From positions 21,592 to 85,591 of the IMG/VR virus record IMGVR_UViG_3300008448_000033: a stretch of DNA of 64,000 nucleotides. One strand, written 5' to 3'. The stretch is from a virus. Made by a program: the position numbers and the translations under genes. The notes under the pieces were generated by a model. The model was given only the letters and a program-made list of their open reading frames with translations, did no database searches and was not told the origin of the DNA. Below, one piece after another: positions 1 to 7,335 of this stretch. Positions within the stretch are counted from its first letter, which is position 1. The number at the start of each line of letters is the position of its first letter.

Positions 1-1231
1 TATAAGTATGATAATTCGCTTGAAAGGCGTTAAGAATCTCATAAAATTCGTTGGATGCTTTATTTGAATCTCTACTGGTATCTTCTATGTGGGTAGTAAA
101 CGGAACCACTTCAGGAGTAACTACCCAATATAATTTATCATTCCAGCTACTAATTTCGTTAGCGGCTATCAAACTAGATAAATCTACCTCACCATAATCC
201 ATAGCCGGGAAAGTATTTTCAGATGCTTTTCCGCTATGAAGCCGATCTATTAATTTTTTATACCAATCAAAATCGTTATTGTACGTACCAGTAAAAAATT
301 TAATATAATAATCGTTGCTTAATTTGTATAGCTCGCCTTGAGTTCCATAAGTTATTTCTTTGGTGATGGTTGTATTCTTTAGGATAGGAATTTCTGAAAT
401 TATTTTTTTAATTGAATCTTCTCTCGTAGCTGATCGGAATCTAATCCCAGCATTCTCAAAGGCATCTTTTATCACACTACTTCTGCCCATACCGGCAACA
501 ATATCAAAACCTTTTAATTTTGCTTTAGAAAGCAAATCAGCATTTTTTTCTAAAGCTTTTGGATCAGAAATATCATCACCAACTTCTTTTGTATATTGTA
601 TTGGTTTTTTTGGTATAGCAAAATAATTTGCTTCATCTAAAACTTTTTCTACATGATGTGTTACGACTTTTGTTTGATCCTGTGTTAGAGCAGATTCAAA
701 TTCTTGTAGATGTTCTGCTTTATCATCCCAAATTTCTATCAATGAAATCTTAGGATATTCCTGTAATACTTTTTTAATTTGTTTAATTTTAAAGTCTACA
801 GTATCATTACCAGAATCATTTAATTTGACAAGATTAAATTCTAATCCCTGTTGTTCAAGAAGATCTGCCACTCTATCACCAAAGTTTTTTTCTAGTCTAC
901 CAGATAGCATCATTGAAAATGTTTTTTTATTATCAATCGCTTCTCTTGCAGCTGTTATTGTATCTTTGAACCAGTAACTTAAATCTGGGTTTTCTTCAAC
1001 ATTTGGTTCGGCTAATGATTCTTTGCTAGCCCACCAATTTCCTTTGTACCCTTTGGGTTTTTCTGGGCTTCTAAAAAGAGTACCATCAAAATCAAAAACA
1101 GTCAAACGTATAACCATGTTTTCGTTGGGATTTTGTGCTTCTCCTAAAACATATCTACTCCAAAACTTTTTATAGTTTGGTTGTTCTTTTTGATCTGTTT
1201 TTGACTTTAAAAATTTTCTAAATGAATTCAT
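1..1231 (-). CDS. HAD phosphatase with kinase-like C-terminal domain (partial, 3' end outside window)
   Basis: The frame is open from ATG at 1231 to the left edge (410 codons seen), so the C terminus is missing. Residues about 43-165 carry HAD motifs: VFDFDGTLF (nucleophile DxD), MLSGR (Ser motif) and IEIWDDK (acidic motif IV), as in polynucleotide 3'-phosphatase-type HAD domains. Near residue 295 ITYGTQGELYKLSNDYYIKF resembles a kinase N-lobe (Gly loop then VxK-like strand), followed by a hinge-like LYWVVTPEVVPF. The leader contains VLGEA near residue 29, a possible prohead-protease site. It lies 1 base downstream of the next gene in the same run. A nucleic-acid repair or host-modifying enzyme carried in the head is inference; the HAD call is firm, the kinase-like call moderate. 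Confidence 0.7.
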   Translation of the reverse strand, partial: MNSFRKFLKSKTDQKEQPNYKKFWSRYVLGEAQNPNENMVIRLTVFDFDGTLFRSPEKPKGYKGNWWASKESLAEPNVEENPDLSYWFKDTITAAREAIDNKKTFSMMLSGRLEKNFGDRVADLLEQQGLEFNLVKLNDSGNDTVDFKIKQIKKVLQEYPKISLIEIWDDKAEHLQEFESALTQDQTKVVTHHVEKVLDEANYFAIPKKPIQYTKEVGDDISDPKALEKNADLLSKAKLKGFDIVAGMGRSSVIKDAFENAGIRFRSATREDSIKKIISEIPILKNTTITKEITYGTQGELYKLSNDYYIKFFTGTYNNDFDWYKKLIDRLHSGKASENTFPAMDYGEVDLSSLIAANEISSWNDKLYWVVTPEVVPFTTHIEDTSRDSNKASNEFYEILNAFQANYHTY

Positions 1232-1232
1232 T

Positions 1233-1634
1233 TTATTTCTTTTTAAGCGTTTGATATTCCATATAGTCTGTAACTGATTTAATCATTGAATTAGCAATTG
1301 CAATCTTTTCTTGTACCCAAGGTTCTAGGTTAGTATCATCTTCAAGAATATTGTGCAACATTGTAGCATTTTTAGCTAAATGATATAAATTGCTTTTTGA
1401 CATTTCACCTTCATAATCAAGCTCTACGTCTTGAAGACCACCAGATTCCATTTCTTCTGGTTGCATTTCTGAGTCAAAGTCTGCGTCAATAACTTCCATT
1501 TCACCATGACTTGGATGCCCACAACCACCTTCACACATATCGCCTTCGTGAACGGTGTAAGGATTATCACCCATTGTATGATGCATTTCTTGCAGGATCA
1601 TTTTTTTTAAAAGTTTATCGTTTAGGTTTTTCAT
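1233..1634 (-). CDS. Small acidic protein with head-targeting-like leader
   Basis: A 133-residue protein of unknown function. It starts at ATG 1634 behind GGGAGCTAAAT. The leader MKNLNDKLLKKMILQE is amphipathic and ends in ILQE, matching the [I/L/V]-x-E pattern seen in neighbouring genes. The middle has a Cys/His cluster (DMCEGGCGHPSHGEME, about residues 32-47) that could bind metal, then a Glu/Asp-rich stretch, and the C-terminal third is predicted helical. No family was recognised. Its place in the left-end cluster suggests an internal head protein. Confidence 0.6.
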   Translation of the reverse strand: MKNLNDKLLKKMILQEMHHTMGDNPYTVHEGDMCEGGCGHPSHGEMEVIDADFDSEMQPEEMESGGLQDVELDYEGEMSKSNLYHLAKNATMLHNILEDDTNLEPWVQEKIAIANSMIKSVTDYMEYQTLKKK

Positions 1635-1644
1635 ATTTAGCTCC

Positions 1645-1875
1645 CTACTTTAGCATTTGTTTTATGGTTTTTAAAGTATCTTGAACAGTTTTTAAATCTG
1701 TGCTTTTTAAAGCAGTATCGACTAAAGTATTTATTGTTTTTATTTTTTCAGGCGTTAATTGAGTAACGACAGTAGTTGTCATAGTTGGAGAAAGACTAGT
1801 AGGAGGAGCTAATTCCTCTTTAAGTTTAATCTGTTCTAAGATTAATTTTTCTAATTGTTTATTATTAATTTTCAT
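1645..1875 (-). CDS. Small protein with head-targeting-like leader
   Basis: A 76-residue hypothetical protein starting at ATG 1875 behind AGAGGAAACAA. The leader MKINNKQLEKLILEQ repeats the local pattern (basic, amphipathic, ending ILE). A Pro/Thr-rich linker (residues about 24-42) leads into a helical C terminus (TPEKIKTINTLVDTALK). Its start overlaps the end of the upstream metallopeptidase-like gene by 11 bases, indicating translational coupling. No function can be assigned. Confidence 0.55.
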   Translation of the reverse strand: MKINNKQLEKLILEQIKLKEELAPPTSLSPTMTTTVVTQLTPEKIKTINTLVDTALKSTDLKTVQDTLKTIKQMLK

Positions 1876-3169
1876 TTGTTTCCTCTAAAGCACTTGGTCC
1901 AAATGGCCCGAATCTTTCACCCCTTGCTACTGCACCTTGACCTTTATGTTTCTTAGCATTCTTTTTAAAACCACTCGCTCTTCCAAATGATTTATTTAAA
2001 AAAGCATCTTGTTTTTTAGCTGCTGCAACGCTAAGAACCTCTTCTATCTCTTTCATCTTTTCTTCTGTTTCTTTTATTTCTTTTTCGTACTTCTTATTTA
2101 GTATAGTTGTAATATCTTTTGACTTATTTTGTTGCTCTTTTGCCCATTCTTTATCTATGCTATTGTTAGGTCTACGTTTAGCTCGCCTTGCTCTTTTTTT
2201 TGCACGTTCTTGCCAATATTTTGATAATTTTATTTTAGATTCTTGTAAATAGTCTTCTTCTTCAGAAAAATCTGATCCTTGTTCAAGCGCAACATATAAA
2301 CCTTTTTCTTGAAGATCGCTTCCAAGTTCTTTTAATTTTGCAGATATCTTAGGATCTTTTTTTAGCGAATGATAAATTCTTGTACCATGATCTAGATACT
2401 TATATTTTATCATATTTATGAGATCGGTAATTTTTTCTGCTTTTTCTTCATTTCCTTCTTCTTCAGCATCCGCTTTGCTTTGAAAAAATGTTTGAAAATC
2501 AGATGCACCATTTATTATCGAATCGAGAACTTTAATAAAACTTATTTTATTCCCACGGCTATGAGCTAATCTTTTTACTATTTTCATGGCTTGGCCTACA
2601 TAAGCCTCAGTTTCATCTCTGTCCATTAAGTAATTAAAATCTTCTTTTTGTTTGTCGGTTAAAAAACGATAAGGAGATTTATCTTCTATATTTGCAAGAC
2701 CTCTTGTAAAGTCCTGAGTTAAATGAAATGATTCATGATAAAATAAATCAGCTACCGCACCATGAAAATATTTATAATATTTTTCTAAATCATTAAAGCT
2801 TTGTACCTGTGAATCAATTTCAATTTCTAAATTAATATCGCCTTTATTAAAGGTATAAGAAACACCACCGTATTCTCTTGAACTATTATTACTGGGGAAA
2901 TATCTAGCGCCTATTAATCTTATTAGGACTCCTTCATTGTCGGACAATCCATCAATTTTTTCAATAGTGACGGAAACTTCATTTATCTTTTGTATAAATT
3001 CATTATCAATTTTATTAGCAAATCTATCGCTACGAAATACTAAACTATCTCTTAAGATTTGTTCTGGATTTCTTTTAAAGAAATTTAATAAAAATTCAGC
3101 AAATTGATTGGAGATTTTATTTCTCCAAGCGTTTTTACTTCTTGCTTCATTTATTAATATTTTAATCAT
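1865..3169 (-). CDS. Putative zinc metallopeptidase-like internal head protein (HExxH)
   Basis: A 434-residue protein. LFYHESFHLTQ at residues 142-152 contains an HExxH zinc motif (H145, E146, H149), and DRDETEAY at 183-190 supplies a Glu about 38 residues later that could be the third ligand, as in gluzincin-type peptidases. The C-terminal third is highly basic (KKRARRAKRR region near residue 320) with coiled coil, which suggests nucleic-acid contact. The N terminus MIKILINEARSKN is close in form to T4 internal-protein leaders, with INE followed by Ala. Peptidase activity and packaging are inferences; no close family was recognised. Confidence 0.6.
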   Translation of the reverse strand: MIKILINEARSKNAWRNKISNQFAEFLLNFFKRNPEQILRDSLVFRSDRFANKIDNEFIQKINEVSVTIEKIDGLSDNEGVLIRLIGARYFPSNNSSREYGGVSYTFNKGDINLEIEIDSQVQSFNDLEKYYKYFHGAVADLFYHESFHLTQDFTRGLANIEDKSPYRFLTDKQKEDFNYLMDRDETEAYVGQAMKIVKRLAHSRGNKISFIKVLDSIINGASDFQTFFQSKADAEEEGNEEKAEKITDLINMIKYKYLDHGTRIYHSLKKDPKISAKLKELGSDLQEKGLYVALEQGSDFSEEEDYLQESKIKLSKYWQERAKKRARRAKRRPNNSIDKEWAKEQQNKSKDITTILNKKYEKEIKETEEKMKEIEEVLSVAAAKKQDAFLNKSFGRASGFKKNAKKHKGQGAVARGERFGPFGPSALEETNEN

Positions 3170-3173
3170 AGTT

Positions 3174-3893
3174 TTATAATCTTCTTGCGAATAAAGTATT
3201 TGCTGCTTTAACTAATTGTTTGATAAAGTCTTCTTTATTTGTTATTATAGGTTTTCCTTTTGCATCACGTTGGTTTAACTTATCATCTGCTTTTGATATT
3301 AAATATTCAACTTGTTTAATTAGTTTCGGACTTCTGTAAGCTTTGTTTATGAAATTTTCAGAATCAATTTTATTGATTTCACAGTCATCAATGATTGGTG
3401 GCGTTTCTTCGTAACCATCTAATTTTGTTAATTTATAATTTTTTCCTTTATATTTAACTTGAAATCCTGTTTGCACTTCTGATTCTGGTTCTCTTTCTAA
3501 ACTACTCCAAACTCTTTTTGCAGAATCACTAACGCTTCTTCTATCGGGCATCATAGATGCGCCCCCATCAGTATTATAAACATAAGCCATTGCAAGCTTA
3601 TACATCATTTTACCAATTCCTTTACCTTCATATTTTTGCTGAATTGAGCTTCCATTAACGTTATATGCGTCTAAACATGGTCCCATATTAGCAGAAGATC
3701 CTTTTTGTAATTCTAAAGAACCAATTAGAAAAGGTTTAGAAGATTCAAGAAATTCTTTAGCAGAGTAACTATCTGTTTTCGGAAATTGTGATAAGTCAAC
3801 TAATATAAATTTTATGTCGTTACCTTTATCGATTATGATACCATAGTCGAGATTATTATTTTCTACTTGTTCTTTTATAATAACCCTAATCAT
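3174..3893 (-). CDS. GNAT-like acetyltransferase, possible internal head protein
   Basis: A 239-residue protein starting at ATG 3893, directly abutting the stop of the upstream gene (TAAATG). Residues 86-99 (QKYEGKGIGKMMYK) match GNAT motif A, the acetyl-CoA pyrophosphate loop (Q/R-x-x-G-x-G). The conserved strand before it and the following helix (LAMAYVYN) fit the fold. The leader MIRVIIKEQ shares the local [I/V]-x-E signature. The substrate is unknown; a host-protein modifying role after injection is speculation. The rest of the protein shows no recognised domain. Confidence 0.5.
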   Translation of the reverse strand: MIRVIIKEQVENNNLDYGIIIDKGNDIKFILVDLSQFPKTDSYSAKEFLESSKPFLIGSLELQKGSSANMGPCLDAYNVNGSSIQQKYEGKGIGKMMYKLAMAYVYNTDGGASMMPDRRSVSDSAKRVWSSLEREPESEVQTGFQVKYKGKNYKLTKLDGYEETPPIIDDCEINKIDSENFINKAYRSPKLIKQVEYLISKADDKLNQRDAKGKPIITNKEDFIKQLVKAANTLFARRL

Positions 3894-4304
3894 TTACCAC
3901 TTCCTACAACTCCAATATCTAGCTTTAGTTCTTGGACCGGGATTGTCACAGTTATGCCTTGCGCGAAATGATTTACGACGTTTTGGATTGCTCTTTTTAA
4001 TTTTCATATTTGGATCACCGAAATTAACTTTTTTAATATTTCCGGTGACAGGATCACGAACATACACTTTGAATTTTTTAACATCACCACGCATTGGCTT
4101 GCCCAAAGGTACTGATCTTCCTTGGTATTTTGCTTCTTCTAGTTTATCTGGGCATCCACAAGTTAGGTCTTCGTATAAACAAGCTTCACAAACTAGTGTA
4201 CCGTCTTCCAAAACAGCAGAGTCGTCACCGATCTCTTCAACAATGAGGTGTTCTTGAATGCTCTCTTGGACGATTTTTTTAATTTCTGTATCTGTGAATT
4301 TCAT
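3894..4304 (-). CDS. Small basic Cys/His protein of marine-phage type
   Basis: A 136-residue protein. The leader is MKFTDTEIKKIVQES. It is followed by a Cys-containing segment (CEACLYEDLTCGCPD, residues about 39-53) and a basic C terminus ending in RARHNCDNPGPRTKARYWSC. That ending is familiar from conserved hypothetical proteins of T4-like aquatic phages; its function is unknown. The four N-terminal Cys and the C-terminal His/Cys could bind metal. Good ribosome site GAGGAATAGAAA. Likely a head-associated structural or DNA-binding protein, by inference. Confidence 0.6.
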   Translation of the reverse strand: MKFTDTEIKKIVQESIQEHLIVEEIGDDSAVLEDGTLVCEACLYEDLTCGCPDKLEEAKYQGRSVPLGKPMRGDVKKFKVYVRDPVTGNIKKVNFGDPNMKIKKSNPKRRKSFRARHNCDNPGPRTKARYWSCRKW

Positions 4305-4307
4305 TTT

Positions 4308-5141
4308 CTATTCCTCTTTTTTCTTTTTTGACTTCCAAGAAACTCTCATGGAGCTTTTCTTTCTTCTCATGCCTGCTCTGGTGCATGCTGATGGTGTTGG
4401 TCGGCAAGCAGGATATTTGCTTCGTTGTTCGCCGCTTTGTCTACCGCATGTTTTACAAGTTTTACGACCAGTTTTAGGATTGGTTCGGCAAGTATTGCAA
4501 TCGACCCAACCTCTACCCTTTTTACCACCAGCACGGGCAAACCAACCATGTAACCCTTGTGATTTTTCTCTGTCAAAAGTTCCTTCTTGTAGAATAATTT
4601 CTAAATCTTCTAAAGAAATGGATTCATTGTTTTTTTCTTTGCCATCGCAATAGGCACGCTCACTAAACCCATTTGGATGATCACAATCAATACTTTCCTT
4701 ACGCTTGTCAGACCACCCTTCACCTTCTTCTATATCTTGCCCTTCTTTCATCTTGACTCTTGATTTTTTTCTACCGACTTTACCCCTTCGGCATCGAACG
4801 ATGAAACCGGAAGCGTATGCGCTTGGAAATACATCATATTTTTGTTTAGCTAGATGGTAACAGCGATCTTTCTTTTCGTATATTAATTCTTCAAAAAGTA
4901 AATCCTCATCTAATTCTAATTCTTCTTCTGCGTTAGACTGGGCTGGATAAGCTCTGTTAGGGGTTTTATCATAAATATCATCACCAGATACGATATTACC
5001 TAGAGGATTATTCATCTTATAAGTTGGCATCTGTGTACCGATTTCGCCTTGTTTTCTTCTATCCTCGCCATCTGGTTTATAGAATGAAGAAATATCGTCA
5101 CCATCTTTAGCTTCTTCTATGTTTTTAAATTTTATTTTCAT
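4308..5141 (-). CDS. Modular Cys-rich protein of unknown function
   Basis: About 277 residues from ATG 5141; an in-frame ATG at 5168 adds nine residues. Neither start has a good ribosome site. I favour 5141 because MKIKFKNIEEAKDGDD matches the local leader pattern (IEE then Ala). Three short Cys modules follow: one around YDVFPSAYASGFIVRC, one around SIDCDHPNGFSERAYC, and a C-terminal GLHGWFARAGG...GWVDCNTCR...CKTC...YPACRP segment with zinc-ribbon-like CxxC pairs. These modules recur in conserved hypothetical proteins of marine T4-like phages. Function unknown; metal binding is likely. Confidence 0.6.
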   Translation of the reverse strand: MKIKFKNIEEAKDGDDISSFYKPDGEDRRKQGEIGTQMPTYKMNNPLGNIVSGDDIYDKTPNRAYPAQSNAEEELELDEDLLFEELIYEKKDRCYHLAKQKYDVFPSAYASGFIVRCRRGKVGRKKSRVKMKEGQDIEEGEGWSDKRKESIDCDHPNGFSERAYCDGKEKNNESISLEDLEIILQEGTFDREKSQGLHGWFARAGGKKGRGWVDCNTCRTNPKTGRKTCKTCGRQSGEQRSKYPACRPTPSACTRAGMRRKKSSMRVSWKSKKKKEE

Positions 5142-5195
5142 TAAGATTTTACCAAAATTATATAACATAATTAGGTGAAACTTTAATATAAAGAC

Positions 5196-5222
5196 AAAAA
5201 AAGGGAGCGGTTTCCCGCTCCC
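5196..5222 (-). terminator. Rho-independent terminator after hsp20 gene
   Basis: On the gene strand GGGAGCGG-GAAA-CCGCTCCC forms an 8-bp GC-rich stem with a GAAA tetraloop, followed directly by seven T. It ends the unit containing the Hsp20 gene and separates it from the left-end cluster. Confidence 0.92.
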
Positions 5223-5245
5223 TCTTAAAAAGACATTATGTTATT

Positions 5246-5617
5246 TTATTGTATGGTGATGTTTTGAACAGTATCTTTCTTTTGCTTATATGGAATATTA
5301 ATATTTAATAGACCATTATTGTATTTAGAAGTTATGTTTAGCGTGTCTAAATCATTATCTAATTCAAAAGATCTTGATAGATTGCTAACAGGTTGTCCGT
5401 CAAAGCGCCTAGTGGCTTTAATATTCAAGATGTTATTCTTGACCGTAACTTCAATGTCTTCCTTGGCAACGCCGGGAGTACAGACAAAATACTGAATGCC
5501 GTCTTTCGTCTTATACATTTCATCTTCCATGAAGCGTTGTCTAAAGGTTTTCCCATGCGTTACATCAACATGTGGGAACATAGCTTCAAAAAAATCTTTG
5601 TTAATTAATAGTGACAT
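5246..5617 (-). CDS. Small heat shock protein (Hsp20/alpha-crystallin)
   Basis: A 123-residue chaperone of the alpha-crystallin family. The core has TPGVAKEDIEVTVKNNILNI (strands beta 3-5 of the ACD) and the conserved A/S-x-x-x-N-G-L-L pattern in YNNGLLNINIPYK. The start is set at ATG 5617 because AAAGGAG lies five to ten bases upstream; a longer frame to 5689 would run through the promoter. Short N and C arms are typical of phage Hsp20 proteins. It has its own sigma-70-like promoter and terminator. It probably holds unfolded phage or host proteins during infection alongside the phage GroEL. Confidence 0.9.
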   Translation of the reverse strand: MSLLINKDFFEAMFPHVDVTHGKTFRQRFMEDEMYKTKDGIQYFVCTPGVAKEDIEVTVKNNILNIKATRRFDGQPVSNLSRSFELDNDLDTLNITSKYNNGLLNINIPYKQKKDTVQNITIQ

Positions 5618-5660
5618 ACATTTTCTCCTTTTTGGTAATGCGGTTTTCCCGCTATGATCC

Positions 5661-5689
5661 ATAATATAAGCACTATAAAAAATTGTCAA
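5661..5689 (-). promoter_or_regulatory. Sigma-70-type promoter for hsp20
   Basis: Gene strand reads TTGACA, 17 bases, TATTAT (positions 5689-5684 and 5666-5661). The -35 box is perfect, the spacing is optimal and the -10 matches at four of six bases of TATAAT. It lies about 45 bases upstream of ATG 5617. This suggests host polymerase transcribes hsp20 independently, likely early. Confidence 0.8.
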
Positions 5690-5691
5690 GT

Positions 5692-6069
5692 CTAGTGAAG
5701 AGTAAAATCTAAATTATGTTTAGAAAATAATATATTCTTTTGTTCCTGTACCGTCATAACATAACCTTGGATCTTCATCAAATCTTCTTCAGTCAGTAAA
5801 ACATCCTTGATGTTATGTTTTACGATGAATTCAGTTTCTTCTTTTGTTGGGTGGTTTATTTTATTTTCTAAGATGTCTCTAAACGCACGAACAACTACAA
5901 AAGTTTCCATTAGATCGGGTATCTCTGTTTCTTCCCATTTTTCTACTGATTTATCGCCAATTGTCTCTTTTAGAAGCTGCGATATGACATAATAATCCGA
6001 TGCGTTATTACTCATAATCTCCATAAATTTTTCAAATACCATTGTATAATATTGTACTTTTTTTTGCAT
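5692..6069 (-). CDS. Hypothetical protein
   Basis: A 125-residue, mostly helical, mildly acidic protein without recognised motifs. It starts one base after the stop region of the upstream gene with AAAGG nearby. It is part of a five-gene run (6880 to 5246) of small unknown proteins between two terminators, a pattern common for early or middle phage genes. Its 3' end overlaps the -35 region of the hsp20 promoter. Confidence 0.6.
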   Translation of the reverse strand: MQKKVQYYTMVFEKFMEIMSNNASDYYVISQLLKETIGDKSVEKWEETEIPDLMETFVVVRAFRDILENKINHPTKEETEFIVKHNIKDVLLTEEDLMKIQGYVMTVQEQKNILFSKHNLDFTLH

Positions 6070-6070
6070 T

Positions 6071-6382
6071 TTAGCCTTTCAAGACCTTTTTATTTTCTTT
6101 TTCATTAAAAGTCTTATACAATGTATTTAGATCACCGGAAATGAAAATATCACTGCCAAAGTTGCCTTTATTGACAGTGGCTCTTAAAAATATTGCATTT
6201 TTATTTAGTTCTGGGAATGCGCCGGATTCTATTACTTTTTCTTTGAATTCCAGATCTTCTGTAACGCACACTACATAATCAAAGTTTAGTAATGCTTCAC
6301 GCATTTTATAATGTTTATTTCTTTCTAAGGCTGAATTGCTTTTCACATTTTCTTCATAAACTTCTATAACTTTGGTTAGCAT
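6071..6382 (-). CDS. Hypothetical protein
   Basis: A 103-residue protein with alternating helices and strands (FDYVVCVTEDLEF, NAIFLRATV). It overlaps the end of the upstream gene by 7 bases. GAGGATTTCTTTAA precedes the ATG. No family was recognised. Confidence 0.6.
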   Translation of the reverse strand: MLTKVIEVYEENVKSNSALERNKHYKMREALLNFDYVVCVTEDLEFKEKVIESGAFPELNKNAIFLRATVNKGNFGSDIFISGDLNTLYKTFNEKENKKVLKG

Positions 6383-6600
6383 TTAAAGAAATCCTCTTCT
6401 TTCATAATTATTTTAGTGCCATTAGCACTAACAACAAAAAAATTATCTCCTTGGGGCCATTTCTCAATTATTATACCATAAAAAGGTATTTGATTTGTGG
6501 TAACATTTTTTATAGAATCTTGTAAAAAATCATAAATCATAGCGCCTTGAGGTACAAAAACCATATCAGATATTTTGTACCGACTGTCTTCACTAACCAT
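6376..6600 (-). CDS. Hypothetical small beta-rich protein
   Basis: About 74 residues from ATG 6600, chosen because TGGAG sits just upstream; the in-frame ATG at 6618 has no such site. The sequence is beta-rich (MVFVPQGAMIYDF, FYGIIIEKWPQGDNFFVVSA), suggesting a small SH3-like barrel. The start overlaps the upstream gene by 8 bases. Function unknown. Confidence 0.6.
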   Translation of the reverse strand: MVSEDSRYKISDMVFVPQGAMIYDFLQDSIKNVTTNQIPFYGIIIEKWPQGDNFFVVSANGTKIIMKEEDFFKC

Positions 6601-6880
6601 TTTCTCCAGAGCCTCCATTGCTATCTTTCATTCTCTCTAGCTCGCTCTTAGTATAGCTCAAGAGAATTTGGTATGCATCCTCTATGTTTAGATCAACAGT
6701 AATTAATCTTTTTCTTAAGCCATCAAGTACTTTTAGCTTTTCTTGAGGATCTTCTATTCTTTTTGCTGCTTCAAGACTTTTCATTATACCAGATAGCGCA
6801 TTGATTGGCCTTTCAAGTATTACGTTAACTTCACTAGGTATATTTTCATAATCCACAGTTATATAAATTTTGGCAGACAT
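6593..6880 (-). CDS. Hypothetical protein
   Basis: A 95-residue protein starting at ATG 6880 behind AGGAGATAAT. A short beta N terminus (KIYITVDYENIP) is followed by helices and a Gly/Ser/Asn-rich tail. No recognised domain. It is the first gene of the unit after the terminator at 6895-6918. Confidence 0.6.
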   Translation of the reverse strand: MSAKIYITVDYENIPSEVNVILERPINALSGIMKSLEAAKRIEDPQEKLKVLDGLRKRLITVDLNIEDAYQILLSYTKSELERMKDSNGGSGENG

Positions 6881-6894
6881 ATTATCTCCTAAAC

Positions 6895-6918
6895 AAAAAA
6901 GACGGTATAACCCGTCTT
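6895..6918 (-). terminator. Rho-independent terminator
   Basis: Gene strand AAGACGG-GTTATA-CCGTCTT followed by T-rich sequence. It ends the GroEL/coiled-coil unit and stands just before ATG 6880. Confidence 0.85.
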
Positions 6919-6950
6919 CATTGTAGCATCTTTGAATATTTTGTAAAGTC

Positions 6951-7304
6951 TTACTTAACTAATCTAAACAATGCATTAATTAACGCAATCGCTGTGCCTG
7001 ATCCTACCAACCATAATACTTTTGATTGTGATTCTTGATTAGATTTTAAAACTGCTAAGTCTTGTGCTAATTGGTCTGGAACTCTTTGCTCTAAAACTGT
7101 AATTCTTTTTTCTTGACCGCTAACGGAAACACTAATAGTTTCGGTAACTTTCTCTAGCTTTTCAATACTTGTTTCTAGCCTTTCAACACTAGAATAAAGT
7201 TGTTCTACTTTTAAGGCCATACCATTATTGCTTACTTTTAATTCAGTTATGGCGTTGGTTAATTCTTTTAAATTATCGCTTATTGATTGTAATTGGTCAT
7301 TCAT
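6951..7304 (-). CDS. Coiled-coil protein with C-terminal membrane helix (XhlA/holin-like)
   Basis: A 117-residue protein. Residues 1-90 form a long heptad coiled coil (VEQLYSSVERLETSIEKLEK). Residues about 97-116 (LWLVGSGTAIALINALFRLV) form one transmembrane helix ending in a basic residue. This layout matches the haemolysin XhlA-type lysis accessory proteins, though similarity by eye is only architectural. A late-type box lies 22 bases upstream of the ATG, which supports late expression. Alternatives are a spanin-like or structural membrane protein. Confidence 0.5.
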   Translation of the reverse strand: MNDQLQSISDNLKELTNAITELKVSNNGMALKVEQLYSSVERLETSIEKLEKVTETISVSVSGQEKRITVLEQRVPDQLAQDLAVLKSNQESQSKVLWLVGSGTAIALINALFRLVK

Positions 7305-7325
7305 ATACTATTCCTCTGCAATACA

Positions 7326-7334
7326 ATAAATAGT
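7326..7334 (-). promoter_or_regulatory. Late-promoter-like box 1
   Basis: Gene strand ACACTATTTAT about 22 bases before ATG 7304, at the very end of the GroEL gene. It is one of eight related boxes upstream of structural or lysis-type genes. Confidence 0.45.
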
Positions 7335-7335
7335 G

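Noticed and set aside
4367-4576. Second minus-strand frame of 69 codons inside the Cys-rich gene
   Set aside because: It lies wholly within a recognised conserved Cys-rich coding segment in another frame and has no ribosome site.
5618-5689. N-terminal extension of the Hsp20 protein to 5689
   Set aside because: The extension would be translated from the promoter region and has no ribosome site; ATG 5617 has AAAGGAG.
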